This document shows positions 53,806-64,000 of a DNA stretch of 64,000 bases, piece by piece. Position 1 is the first letter of the stretch. Every line of letters begins with the position of its first letter. This DNA is from Septoria linicola (Eukaryota > Ascomycota > Dothideomycetes > Mycosphaerellales > Mycosphaerellaceae): NCBI GenBank assembly GCA_024114885.1, contig CP099419.1, forward strand, positions 1,922,001 through 1,986,000, in the 5' to 3' direction. The notes beneath the pieces are model-generated. The model was not told where the DNA came from. It did no database searches and was given only the letters and a program-made list of their open reading frames with translations. The translations under genes were made by a program, and so were the position numbers.

Positions 53806-54513
53806 TCATGCCATTCCACTAAATGTTGCCCATGCACTCGCGATTGTTGCCAGCGCTGCCAGAATCCAGCGCAGATTGTTGATCTTCCGCCAAAACAGCA
53901 TGAGCTCAATTATACTGGTTTTCTCCGCCCATTCTCGGCTCTTCTGCGTCCCACCATGGCAATGCGCAGAAGGTTTCCAGATTGTCGTATCTGGCATCAT
54001 GAATCCTTCTTCCTTCAGTAGCAATTGGACTTTCCACTTGCATGCTCCATTGATGCCAGGCTCCATGTAGAAGAATGTGATGGGCATGAGTATGCTGAAA
54101 ATGCTGCAGGCTGCGAAGAGATAGCTGTATCTCTGCCAGGAGCTCTGTGTTGACGAGATTGCCAGATATAGATTCGCGATTGTTCCTGGGAGGATGAGCG
54201 GAGGGACCCAGTAGGGGCCGAGCTGGTATGCCTGCAACCATCTTATTCTCTGCAGTCAGCGCCGTCTGCAGTGTACTTTCGGCGACTTTGACAGAAGGCC
54301 ATCCTTACAGCTTTGCCATGATCTTCTCGTTTGGTGCATGGGCGATGGTGGGATCGACGAGGATGAAGGAGTCTGATCTACGCGTCAAATTGATGCTCCA
54401 AGACTTCTATGTTGAAACTTACATTGCGCTGTCACTCCAGCAAAGAGAGTTGGGCAGAATATGCTTAGGAAGCGTGCAAGTGCAAGCATTGCGGATGTAT
54501 GAATGAGTTGCAT
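53806..54513 (-). CDS. DUF1772 (anthrone oxygenase-like) membrane protein
   Basis: Three exons from the minus strand (54513-54423, 54372-54309, 54247-53806) give 198 residues. Introns are 50 and 61 nt; the second uses the acceptor CAGAG, chosen because it alone joins MAKL to IRWLQAYQLGPYW in frame. Four hydrophobic segments are visible: near residue 15, near 65 (VPPLILPGTIANLYLAIS), near 90 (YLFAACSIFSILMPITFF), and at the end (LRWILAALATIASAWATF). The layout and the late ELMLFWRKINNLR segment match DUF1772, which includes anthrone oxygenases of polyketide pathways and many proteins of unknown function. No polyketide synthase is nearby, so an oxygenase role is not implied. It lies just upstream of the AACS gene on the same strand. 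Confidence 0.72.
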
Positions 54514-56666
54514 TGGAAGGCAACACGAGGAGAAGAAGACTGGCTATGCAGCTAAAGTGCTCTCACGAAAGTATGCCTTCACGAAGGTTTCAAAAGCAAG
54601 AAAAGATCCAATCTGAAACAAGAACAACTCATTCACTCTTTCGAGCTGCGCATGATTTATATGTCTGCTGGCATCGACCTTGACCAGTTCTTCCGCGTGC
54701 TCAATGTACTGAAAATACGGCTGACAGCATGTTTACTACCCAACGAGGATCGAGCATTAGCTCGTTTGCAATCTTGCTGACCACCTCCCTTCAGCTCAGA
54801 CACGATTATTATAGATCTTCGCTGGCAGCAAGCTCATCGAGCATTCTTTCACATTGCATTGGAAAACGTTGCCCGGCCAGAAGACGATCAACGAGCATCG
54901 TTGGGTTGTAGTTGCGTATGTTTCAGCATTTGCCGAGCAAGAAGAAAGGGCTACAAGCTCGAGACGTTGAAGGTCAAAGCCTTGTCTACTTACGTGCAAA
55001 GGGAAGATGGAACCTTTTGGCTCGATCAATCATGTACGGCGGATGCCTCCAGTGCAAAGAAGAAGCTTCCCCGTCCACATCGAGCAAAATGGATGCACCA
55101 CACCATGGAGCGAGAAATGCTGGCGTAGTAGAAGCCAAAGCAAAAGCAAAAGAACAACTCTACACAGCTAAGCTGTGAACGTGCAACGACGTTGGCAGGA
55201 TTCGACTGGGACAGGTCAGTTTTGGAGCTCAGGTCTCGAGGATCGGTGGTATGCACATACACCTACGCCCCCGAAGGGAATTGATATCAAATATTGCTGT
55301 TCAAGCAGCTGATTCGAGTCAATCCTAAGGTTTGTTAGGACATGCTTGAGTACATCTTGTAGGATGGATGGGCTTACGCAGTAACCACCTGGGAGATGTT
55401 AGTTGAGCTCAGATGCTTCGATCTAATGACCTTAACTTACTTTGCTACAACGCCGTAATGTAAATGCTCGAATGAGAATAGTATATGACTCTTAACAAAT
55501 TTGAGCTCGGGGGCCAATTTTAGCAAAAAGATGATTGGCTAGCAGGCTTGACTATGCATTTAAGCCCTTGTTTGCCCGTAGATCGAAATCGACCCCTCAG
55601 TGCGGTCATGGCTAAAACACGCTAGTGGCTTGGCAGTGGCAAGTGAATTTCTCGTGACCTGCACCATCAACATCGTACCCACTGCCACACAGCCTCATAT
55701 GCCTTGACGAGATGGCGGAATTGTTTGCACTAACCTTGGGATATAATTCGAGATGTCCCAGCGACGAAGCAAGTAGTCGTGCGCAGATCGAGTAGTAGAC
55801 CACGTCATCGAAGCAACGCTTGATGCAGATTTGATTAAGCTGACTCAATTCCTGGATCCTCAGCTGTTCATCGCTTGACGATACCTTACAACCATGCAGT
55901 GGAATGACACTACAACCGACCATTATCTTTCACCTGTCGCCTAGATCACTACTATGGCAGGGCGGATGCGGATGGAGTCCACTCCGAAACCTATGCTATC
56001 TATTAATACCACCGCCTGAAGTCAGAAGCCTGCAGCACAATCACACTTCTCATACGTCTTGGCTGCATGCTCATGGCAAGCGTTTACAACAGCACCACGC
56101 TTCGACACCCAGGAATGCTCGGATGCGTGCGCTACACTTCTAATGCTATAGGCCTGAGAATCAACTTTGAGTCGTGCAGAGCAGGTGTGTCTCGAACAGA
56201 GCCGAAGCCCATCTTCGATGGCGGTCGCCTGCTCGCCGCATCATTGCCAGTCAAAAGAGCAAAGCTAGATACCGAGATCGGTAGGTCTTTTACTGATTGA
56301 CAGGCGCATTTCCATCCAGCACTTCCGTTGGTGTGTGATAAGGAGGTCGCGCTGACAGCTGTGTCTACACTCATCTGGCTGACGTGTTCAGGTGTGGTCT
56401 CACAGCATCGTAGAGCTCTCTCTGATTGCCATACACACGGCGACAGTGCGGGTCATCGCTCTGCAAGGCGCGTGATTGAACAAAATCATATCAACATCCT
56501 GGTCCGGATCCGTACCGCTTCCGCGTATGTGGTATGGTGGAGTTCAAGATGTTCCCGGACCGGCTGCCTTCTCGCGTACAGTCGGCTCAGATATCTTTGC
56601 TGATGTACGTTACACAACATCGACGGCCTGATCTCTACCGCTACAACAATAACAGCCTGACTCGAC
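54514..56666. other. Long gene-poor intergenic region
   Basis: About 2.2 kb. AT-rich between about 55300 and 55600, elsewhere balanced. Short frames on both strands (for example 54859-55178, 55612-55923) have no family resemblance. No transposon, RNA gene or tandem repeat was recognised. Confidence 0.4.
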
Positions 56667-57777
56667 ATGCCTGAAATCATCCAGACCAAGGTGAAATACA
56701 GCTTTTTAGATGATTACAGTGAGGGTGCACATCCGCAACTTTTAAACGCTCTGATTGCCAGCAACAATGCACAGCAAGCTGGATATGGAAATGATGAATA
56801 CAGCGAAGAAGCCAGACAATACATTCGGAGACATCTTCAAAATGAAGAAGTAGGAGTGTTCTTCGTGCCATCAGGAACGAGCGCCAATGCAATCTCGATT
56901 GCTGCCTGCCTACGGCCGCATGAGAGTGTGATCGCACCAAGCACAGGCCACATTGTGACAAGAGAAACTGGTGCTGTTGAGTCTGCTGGTCACAAAATCA
57001 TCAATGTGATCCCAGAGGCGGGCAAGCTCACACCAACGTTAATCGCAAAGGCGCTGGCGGAAAACTGGCACTACCCTCACATGGCCAAGGTAGGAAGCAG
57101 TATTGCGCATCTGAGGCAGTAGCTGACCTTCTTCATAGCCTCGACTCGTGTACATCTCCAACGCCACTGAAATCGGGACGATCTACACCAAGGACGAGTT
57201 CCGAGCAATCAAAAGGCTCTGCGAGCAGCATGACCTGTTACTTTTCGTCGATGGTGCTCGTATTGGCACAGCACTTGCAAGCGACAAGAACGACATGAGC
57301 TGGAACGATGTTCTCGAATTGACTGACATCTTCTGGATCGGGGGCACGAAAAATGGCGCTCTGCTTGGTGAAGCTATTGTGGTCAAGGACCCCAAGCTGG
57401 CGAGAGATTTCGAATTCTACGTCAAACAGCATGGCTCTTTACTTGCAAAGGGGAGGATCATGGGTGCTCAGTTCGCCGAGCTGTTCAGGGACGATCTCTA
57501 CTCGGATCTCGCACGCCAGGCCAACGTGGCTGCAAGGAAGCTATCGAGATCAATTACGGATGCCGGCTTTACTCTGGTGGCAGAGTCAGAAACCAATCAG
57601 GTCTTTGCTTTGCTACCCAGGCCGCTTGTGGATAGATTGCAGCAGGACTTCTCCTTCTATCTGTGGGAGACGAGAGGGGAAGACTGGGTAGTCGTTCGGC
57701 TGCTCACAACGTGGGCGACGAACGAATTGCAGCTGGCAAAGTTTGGCAACATTCTGCTGACATGGGACAGTAAGTGA
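56667..57777 (+). CDS. L-threonine aldolase family enzyme (beta-eliminating lyase fold)
   Basis: Two exons, 56667-57089 and 57139-57777 (49-nt intron at phase 0), give 353 residues. Fold-type I PLP features: FLDDYSEGAHPQLLNAL near residue 13, FFVPSGTSANAISIAAC near 67, STGHIVTRETGAVESAGH, the cofactor-binding Asp in LLLFVDGARIGTALASD, and the Schiff-base Lys in DIFWIGGTKNGALLGEA near residue 220. Threonine aldolases split threonine or allo-threonine to glycine and acetaldehyde. The GYGNDEYSEEARQYIRRHL segment (instead of the more common GDDVYGEDPT) places it in the divergent branch often annotated as aldolase or beta-eliminating lyase, so substrate is uncertain. Cytosolic. Confidence 0.85.
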
Positions 57778-58232
57778 AGTGAAGCATAGCGAAGTTATGG
57801 TCATGCTCGCTTTCTTGCTTTGTGCCCTTGGAATTGGAGAAATTGGATTTGCTGTTGCACTTTACAGTGCCAAGATTATGGTATACTAGCTCGAAGACAA
57901 CCATGACAAGATTGCGAGCTCGCCCTGACGCTACCGGCCTCCCTTCACGCCAAAAGCATACAGCTAATATCATCATGCTTATTCCTGTTCATGACGACTG
58001 TGCACGGCATTGGGGATACTGAATTCATACATCCGGGTTTTGGGGGTTTTGCGGACATTCAGGGTGCGGTGGCAAGTGCATCGCAGAACCCGACGCACTG
58101 ATGGTAATATGAACTTTCCGGACAGACAGAACTCGTGTGATGCTATGAGAGCGTGTCTGAGCGTCTGCTCAGATGCAAGGAGCAATTGCTTGCTTCCGAC
58201 CTCTGACTACTACCACCCAGCATATAAGCACA
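57778..58232. other. Intergenic region before the SDR remnant
   Basis: About 0.45 kb. A TTTTGGGGGTTTTGCGG run lies near 58037-58053. No gene or RNA seen. Confidence 0.35.
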
Positions 58233-59310
58233 ATGCCGGCCGTCTCTGATATCGTGCAATTCCTGCGAGGACAGCTCTTCACGAGTCCATCTCTGCCGAA
58301 CACAAGTTTTGCTGGCAACACTGTAATCATCACTGGAGCCAATCAAGGTCTTGGATTTCAGTGTGCAAAACAACTGTAATCGATTCTCTCTTGCTGCAAT
58401 GTGTTGATAACACTGACCTCGGCTTAGACTTGACCTCCATGTCTCGACACTGATACTTGGCTGTCGAGATGTTCCCAAGGGCGAAGCCGCGAGAGAAGGA
58501 CTCCTGGTAGCAACTTCGGGGGAAACCGACATCCAGGTATGGAAGGTCGACATGGCTGGTTATGCATCAGTCAAGTCCTTCGCAGGTAGAGTTGAGCGAG
58601 AACTAATTATGGTTGACGCACTAATCGCCGACGCTGCGTTCCCCACCAACAAATTCCATCTTGCTGAAGGTCTTGAGGAAACTCTGGTGGTCAACTTAGT
58701 GTCCACCTTCCTCCTATCTAGTCCTGGAACGCACAGCAGCGAAGAATGGATCTCCGACACATCTGTCAATCACAGGCTCAGTAGTGCATTGTTTTGCGGA
58801 TGATGCACAACTTCGATATGCCCAGCAGCCTGCAGGGAAGCTTGTTTGAAAAGCTGAGCGAACAAAACCAAGCAGATATGCAGGCGAGATACTTTCTCAG
58901 CAAGCTCATCGTTCTGCAAAGCGTCCGCGAGATGTCTAAGCTTTCGCCAGGCCAGATGGACAGGATAAGACCAGGCGTGATCATAAATAGTCCAAACCCA
59001 GGATGGTGTAAGACTGCGCTTTTTCGCACCGATGATGGCGGATTCTGGTGAGTTGGAGGAAATCCTCTGTGGTATACCTTCTAACAGTCCTCACAGGGGT
59101 CGAAACATGCTCAAGCTGATGGGGAGAAAGAGTGAAGAAGGAGCGAGAACACTGACTTCGGCAATTGCTGCAGGCAAGCAAACACATGGTCAGTACCTAA
59201 GCGAGTGTCAAGTCAAACCGGCGTCAGCATTCGTTCGAAGCATCGAGGGACATCTTGATCGCCTTGAGATTATCTCGCCAGGATCGACAAAAGTATTGGG
59301 AGCAGCTTAG
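58233..59310 (+). pseudogene. Short-chain dehydrogenase/reductase remnant with frame breaks
   Basis: The first exon from ATG 58233 to 58375 reads TVIITGANQGLGFQCAKQL, a complete TGxxxGxG cofactor motif. A 52-nt intron leads to exon 2 at 58428 (LILGCRDVPKGEAAREGL; VWKVDMAGYASVKSFAGRV; LVVNLVSTFLL). The frame then shifts by one base near 58717-58722 into ERTAAKNGSPTHLSITGSVV, and again near 58797-58815 into SLQGSLFEKLSEQNQADM, ARYFLSKLIVLQSVREM and VIINSPNPGW. After a likely 50-nt intron follow EEGARTLTSAIAAGKQTHGQ and a degraded C-terminus. Read across the breaks this is a normal fungal SDR of the retinol-dehydrogenase-like type; the usual active-site YxxxK is present as YFLSK. With two breaks and an eroded end I call it a pseudogene. 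Confidence 0.6.
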
Positions 59311-59497
59311 GGAACGATCGAGTTGGGGAAGGCACCAAGCTCGGTCGGCGTGCCCCTATTTGATTGATGTGCCACAGAATGCGTGTGAAGCTGTCAGATT
59401 CCTTCATGTTTCGGGCTATCATGCGTAGTAGACCTTGTGCTAGTTTTGCCTACGAATACAACATCATAGCTTTCCGTTTCCGGCATGGGACGCGCTC

Positions 59498-61700
59498 TTA
59501 ATCATGACTCCATGGACCTTGGAGATCCATGAAGTCACTGCCCTCATAGATGTCATCTATCAGCGCCTCCCACTGCTGCTGTGATATGTCACCGTCACCG
59601 CGAGTGGTCCAGGTACCTGCCTCCGCGGACCATACTCCAGAGTGTGAAGCGGCCGGAGCGACCAAGACTGAGTGTAAAGCATTCTCTGTGAGCATGGATT
59701 CCGGGTATCTGCTCGTTGCGGAGAGAAGTACGTTCTGCGCAGCAGATTGACCATTTGAAGGAGTTTGCTTATGACTGATCACATCTGCCCGGAAGGCACT
59801 GGCTCTGCGCATCAGTTTTGCGATTGGTTTCCACGACAGACCAGTCCGCGTATCTGCCACAACTTGAGCGTAGTCCTGATAGGAAAGGTTCGCCGCGTCC
59901 CAGGCACGCTCTGTTGCCCGATCAAGGTCGGAGCGAGAACACAGCTCGACCAGTACGACAGCTAATGCGTACCACTTTATCCACGAGAACCACGCCCATT
60001 GCTGATAAGCTTTAAGTGACCGCTTATGTTGTGATCGTTCGAGGACTGCCGTTGCCATTTCAAGGATATCAACTTCTGAGCTCGAGCCCATTTCAGTGTT
60101 CAAGAATGTCTCCCTGCGCTTGGAGAATGGCCTGTGAAGTAGTAACTGCATGACGACTAAGCTTTCACTAGGGACTGATATGCAGTACTGCTGTAGTAGA
60201 CTAGGACTTTGACCGCACAATACATTCAGTCCGTTGACGTAGCGTTGGAAGCTAGCAAGAATGCTCAATTGTTCGTGACCAGCAGTGATCGCATCTGCGT
60301 CCGATGCCGACGCTGCACGTATACCAATCTCTGTCAGTCGGATCTGGCAGAGCATGGCTTAGTTGACAAGTCGACTAAAAGTCATCTCTGTGAACGTCTC
60401 CTCTCGAGATTGAACATCCTCCACTTTTGATTCTGGATGTAGATCGGCATCGTTGATGCTGAGTAATGGAGAGTAGAAATCGCTCGAACGGAGCATGGGC
60501 TGTGTACCCCTGTCGAATGCACTCTGCATGTCTAGAAGTCCAATGCAATGCCACACCCTGCGCCGAGTCTGTTGTACGAGTGCGGATTGTACAAATTCTG
60601 AGCGTGCTGGTATGTTTTGTGCACTTGCGATTCGAATTGCCGTGGCTAGCAATGTCCATTGTTGTTAATTGGCTTGAGATGCACGGAGGCCGGCCTAGAT
60701 AGTATCAGCACGAGGTTGCACGACATCCCAGACTTATGAGCAATGCGAACCAGATAAATGACAAAGGCTTGCAGTACGACTACGTCACTAGTAGTCAACA
60801 AACTGCTGCGTGTGCAAGACCTCTCGGCGATCGCTCGATGTCGCTGCACTAATACATGTCGATCTTCTAGCTCTGCGTCACCAAGGAGCAGACCGCGGTG
60901 AAGTATACTGCGGCTTTCAGAACGCTCGTCGCAGTGTTCGGATGCTTATCATAACCGGAATGCTCCATGGCCTTGATAGATGTGACCACCATTGGCCAGT
61001 GTACAGCTTTGAATAAAACGTCGACTCGGTCATGATACGTGCTCAGCAACTGGCTCTTGACACGCTGAGGTGTATCACGATGACCATAAGGCATGGCTGA
61101 CGACGACGCAGTCCCAAAGAGGAGACTGTGAGAACTGGTCAGACAATGGTATGCAGTCGATGAAACATCTCGCATGGTCACTGCGATCTCTTCTTGAGTC
61201 TCAGCATCATCGGGGCTTTCAAGGATATCCCGCAAACCAGACACTGTCCCAGCGAGCTCTTCCCAGAAATCTGCGGCCACAAATGTATCTATTGGTGCTT
61301 GAGGGTCATTGGACCGGCTGATCTTGATACTGTCGACACCAGATATTGACTAACTAGCACAATCAGAAATAACTCTGGGGCGGCTCGACCCATTCATGCT
61401 GCACAGATAGCAGTCAATGATAAACTCGATCCATTTGAACATACTGAACTCTGCAATCCGGTGCTTGATTATTGCTCCTGTACTCGTGAGAGCAACGATT
61501 CTAGGCGTCCGACCCTCTCTCGAAGCGCGGATCGAGCAGAGGCTTTGTTACCACTGCGACCCCGAGGCAGTCTGTTTCGTTTCACAGGTTGGCAGTGGAT
61601 ATCCGCAGCGGTGCAAGAAGAGCACGGATTTTTTCTTATCGCACTTCGTTTTGCGTCGCTGGCACTGCTGACAGGTCAGTGCGACCTGCGGTGCGCTCAT
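59498..61700 (-). pseudogene. Zn(II)2Cys6 / fungal_trans regulator remnant with several lesions
   Basis: From ATG 61700 the frame reads VALTCQQCQRRKTKCDKK; a run of six A (T-run 61629-61634 on the plus strand), one more than needed, throws off the frame before NPCSSCTAADIHC, which would complete a CX2CX6CX5CX2CX6C cluster. A leucine-rich linker and a probable intron follow, then VAADFWEELAGTVSGL and LFKAVHWPMVVTSI in one frame. Near 60880-60910 the frame shifts again (AVYFTAVCS to DAELEDRHVLVQ). TAA at 60665-60667 interrupts AGLRASQAN/QQWTLLATAIRIA, and TAA at 60359-60361 interrupts TFSRLVN/AMLCQIRLTEI. The last 285 codons are open to 59498. The domain order is that of a normal fungal_trans regulator of about 650-700 residues, now carrying at least two frame breaks and two nonsense codons. 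Confidence 0.68.
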
Positions 61701-62157
61701 GCTGCAGATCGCCGCTCAGTCAACTGAGGGAGACAACATGTACACAACAGGTCTGCAGCTAGAGACCGCGGTAGAAGTGTAGTTGATCAACTCCTTGGCG
61801 GCATTCGATTGCCCCTCAATGGCATGACGTCGAGGACAAGGTCTGCAAGAATGGTCGCAAATATCAGCCAGCGCCCATCAACGTAGTCATGGTGGCATTA
61901 GCAGCTTGCAGTCCTCCGGTACGCTCAGTGTGGAATATCTCAAGCTTATGTGAATGTAAGAGATGGTTGCTGTTGAAGAGTGAAGAAACAGAGTTTATAT
62001 GTTTCTTAGCGCGTGGTCCGAGCTGGAGCCCCTCAGAGCTTCCCTTCTCGAATTTGTCGTGACAATCACACAACAACACGGCACACGAACCAGTTCAAAG
62101 GCACAACGTATCAGTTTTACCAATTTCACCCATCTCATCCCCAAAATAGCAGCAACG
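61701..62157. other. Intergenic region upstream of RanBP1
   Basis: About 0.46 kb. The stretch 62010-62157 just before the RanBP1 ATG is CA-rich (CAATCACACAACAACACGGC), as common in fungal leaders. Nothing else seen. Confidence 0.35.
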
Positions 62158-62974
62158 ATGGCGGAAGAGGACAAGAAGGTGGAGAGCGCCGCCGACACCA
62201 AGGCGGAGGACAAGACTGTCACCGAAAAGGCATCCGAGGCCGCCACGGCCGCAAAGGAGAATGTGTTCAGCATGTTCGGTGGCGGCCCGAAGAAGGAGAC
62301 CAAGAAGGACGACGAGGATGCGGAGAATGACCGCTCAGGCAGCTCAAAGGCGCAGAAGGACAAGGAAGCTGCCGACAAGGACGACGACGACGAGAAAGCT
62401 GACGAGGAGGAGGCCGATGCACACTTTGAGCCAGTCGTTCACCTTACCGAGAAGGTCGAGACCAAGACAAATGAAGAGGCTGAGGAACAGACCTTCAAGA
62501 TGCGTGCCAAGCTCTTCAAGTTCGACCGTGAGAGTCGCGAGTGGAAGGAGCGAGGCACTGGCGATGTGAGACTCCTCAAGCACAAGGAGAACGGCAAGAC
62601 TCGCTTGGTCATGAGACGTGACAAGACGCTGAAGGTCTGCGCCAACCACTACGGTATGTACAGAGATTGAGACGGACTATCTACCAGAAGTGCAGGACTG
62701 ACGGGCGATACAGTGGTTCCTGACATGAAGCTTTCTCCAAACGTTGGCAGCGACCGAAGCTGGGTGTGGAACGCTGCTGCAGACGTGTCCGAGGGTGAGC
62801 CAGAGGCTTGCACTTTGGCCATTCGCTTCGGCAACTCCGAGAGTACGTGTGCAGCCGCCATGATAGTTGAAAAGTGACTTTGCTGACGCACGTACAGATG
62901 CCAACCTGTTCAAGGAGGCTTTCATCAAAGCGCAACAAGAGAACGAGGCCATCTTCGGCAAGGGCGAAGAGTAG
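62158..62974 (+). CDS. YRB1: Ran-specific GTPase-activating protein 1 (RanBP1/Yrb1)
   Basis: Three exons (62158-62653, 62714-62842, 62898-62974) give 233 residues; introns are 60 and 55 nt and keep frame (CACTACG to TGGTTCC; TCCGAGA to ATGCC). An acidic and Lys-rich N-terminal half (residues 1-95) contains an FG-like FSMFGGG near residue 37. The Ran-binding domain starts HFEPVVHLTEKVETKTNEEA near 98, then FKMRAKLFKFD, REWKERGTGDVRLLKHKENG, VMRRDKTLKVCANHYVVPDM and the end of the domain NLFKEAFIKAQQENEAIF. It binds Ran-GTP in the cytoplasm and works with RanGAP to release transport complexes. Family length and all landmarks are normal. A K/E-rich N-terminus is usual in fungal Yrb1. Confidence 0.95.
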
Positions 62975-63742
62975 AAATCTCGTTCGAGTCCTTCTGCGGC
63001 AAAGTCATACTCCCCAAAGCCAAACACAGCGCAGGCTGATGGCCCCGTGATATCGCCAATGAACTTGATAACATTGGCTGAAAACCAGCCGCCGCGATGA
63101 TGACAAAGCTCGTGTCTTTCCTCCGGGCATGGCATTGAGTGGACTCACATGGCAACATTCATCTGAGCGTTCCGTTTCTCGATCATTGATCGAAACCCTC
63201 ATCACCTACTGCACAGACTCGGAGCACGGCATCATGTATATGCACATCGTGCTCTACGAGCGAGCGGGAAGCCGCCACGAAGCACTGTCTAGAACAGGAA
63301 GAAGAAAGTTAGATAGATTTCACATGCACGATATACCACAGCCAGTCACTTGAATTCTCCTTCTGATCCTCCGCTGCTATCACAGCACAGAAGAACATGT
63401 GTAGTATCATGCCGTGAGCCTTTATGGCTCTTTCAGAGTTAACATGCGATGGTTCTGAATATCCCGCTTACATAGTTCTTCTGCTCCACACAAATCCCGT
63501 CCCACCAACCTCACGCGCTCTGAACCACCACACATTATCGCAAAACTCGTCTTCACTTTGATGCCACACGATAACTGCACGATTGCATAGCAGACTCACC
63601 GGCGACCTCAGTTTGCTTCACTGCGACTTGCTCAAATCACTTGACAAAGCGAGCGCACGCTTGCGCCTGCACGCACGCGCTTGATCGCGCAACCAAAGAC
63701 CGACATATATAACACTGCGAGCACCTCGCTACCGTCCACACA
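62975..63742. other. Intergenic region between RanBP1 and the right-edge gene
   Basis: About 0.77 kb. It holds the RanBP1 3' flank and, from about 63480, CA- and CT-rich DNA fitting the promoter of the next gene. No RNA gene or repeat seen. Confidence 0.35.
63706..63712 (+). promoter_or_regulatory. TATA-box-like element
   Basis: TATATAA lies 31 bp before the ATG at 63743. It is the best TATA match in the right part of the window. If used, the leader would be very short, so initiation may really occur at a later ATG such as the one at 63894. Confidence 0.3.
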
Positions 63743-64000
63743 ATGCCTGATGTGAGTCCATTCGAACACATTCTCAGAAGTCACTCGTCTAGTCCAGACT
63801 CGTCGCTTCTCGCACAATACTGTGTCGAGTCCGCTATACCACACCACACCACAGCCCAGCACTTCTGCTACGACCACCGACAATTCCCGAGAATGTCGCA
63901 ACTCAAGCGCAAGCGGGAGACTGACAGCGCCAAACAGGTCAAGAGAACCGTCAAGCTGGTGACTACCCAGCGAGTCACGTAGGTGCCCGCCAATGCCCAT
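63743..64000 (+). CDS. Possible gene start at the right edge, unrecognised
   Basis: An ATG at 63743 opens a 79-codon frame. Its third codon is followed by a strong donor-like GTGAGT (ATGCCTGATGTGAGTCC), and its end reads ACGTAGGTGCC, another possible donor, so the visible part may be one or two short exons of a gene that continues outside the window. The segment from the ATG at 63894 is Lys/Arg-rich (MSQLKRKRETDSAKQVKRTV). I do not recognise the protein. Low confidence that the frame as drawn is the protein. Confidence 0.3.

Noticed and set aside
58233..61700. Repeat-induced point mutation as cause of the decay.
   Set aside because: The lesions include single-base insertions and deletions, the DNA is not AT-rich, and no duplicate copy is visible here.

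Overview
The window reads as nuclear DNA of a filamentous ascomycete (Pezizomycotina; a Dothideomycete is my best guess, from overall protein flavour only). The grounds are short GT-AG introns (about 48-164 nt), a Zn(II)2Cys6 regulator, a fungal Hda1-type deacetylase with an Arb2-like tail, a secreted GH55 glucanase and a sedolisin, an HTF1/kal-1-like homeobox regulator, and monocistronic genes on both strands. There are no prokaryotic signals, no CRISPR array and no recognisable transposon.

Layout. 0-8.5 kb: 5' part of a Laa1/HEATR5-like gene (left edge), TACO1/YebC-like translational activator, ATP12 assembly factor, a large three-exon Zn2Cys6 regulator, and a DUF1989 enzyme. 9.5-16.9 kb: butanediol/sorbitol-type zinc dehydrogenase, seven-exon aldo-keto reductase, Mn-type cation diffusion facilitator, a broken 2EXR/F-box-like gene, and ribosomal protein S18 (uS13). 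17.5-26.7 kb: HDA1 histone deacetylase, a frame-broken sulfotransferase-like gene, CAF17/IBA57 iron-sulfur factor, and a GH55 exo-beta-1,3-glucanase. 28.5-40.8 kb: class I aminotransferase, a large DUF8004-like protein, a sedolisin protease, a CENP-X/MHF2-like protein, an unknown acidic/basic protein, and CSN5. 41.3-50.6 kb: DNA polymerase delta (POL3), a 3.6-kb gene-poor stretch, and the homeobox gene. 51.5-64 kb: acetoacetyl-CoA synthetase, a DUF1772 membrane protein, threonine aldolase, two decaying genes (an SDR and a Zn2Cys6 regulator), RanBP1, and the start of a possible gene at the right edge.

How the genes relate. Most of the window is core housekeeping: mitochondrial biogenesis (TACO1-like, ATP12, CAF17), replication (POL3), chromatin and kinetochore (HDA1, CENP-X), ubiquitin-pathway control (CSN5), nuclear transport (RanBP1), translation (RPS18). 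These are not functionally clustered. Interspersed are accessory genes, and several of those (15.3-16.0, 20.8-21.9, 58.2-59.3, 59.5-61.7 kb) carry nonsense codons or frame breaks.

I did not find a convincing new multi-gene system. The observations I rate highest are: (1) a GH55 gene whose TAG stop lies inside a splice-acceptor-like sequence and is followed by 82 in-frame Ser/Thr/Ala-rich codons; (2) an HDA1 TAG stop followed by 27 in-frame, protein-like codons; (3) the multi-lesion SDR/regulator pair at 58-62 kb; (4) the long regulatory-looking region upstream of the homeobox gene. Exon boundaries come from reading splice motifs and protein continuity by eye and have not been tested against transcripts.
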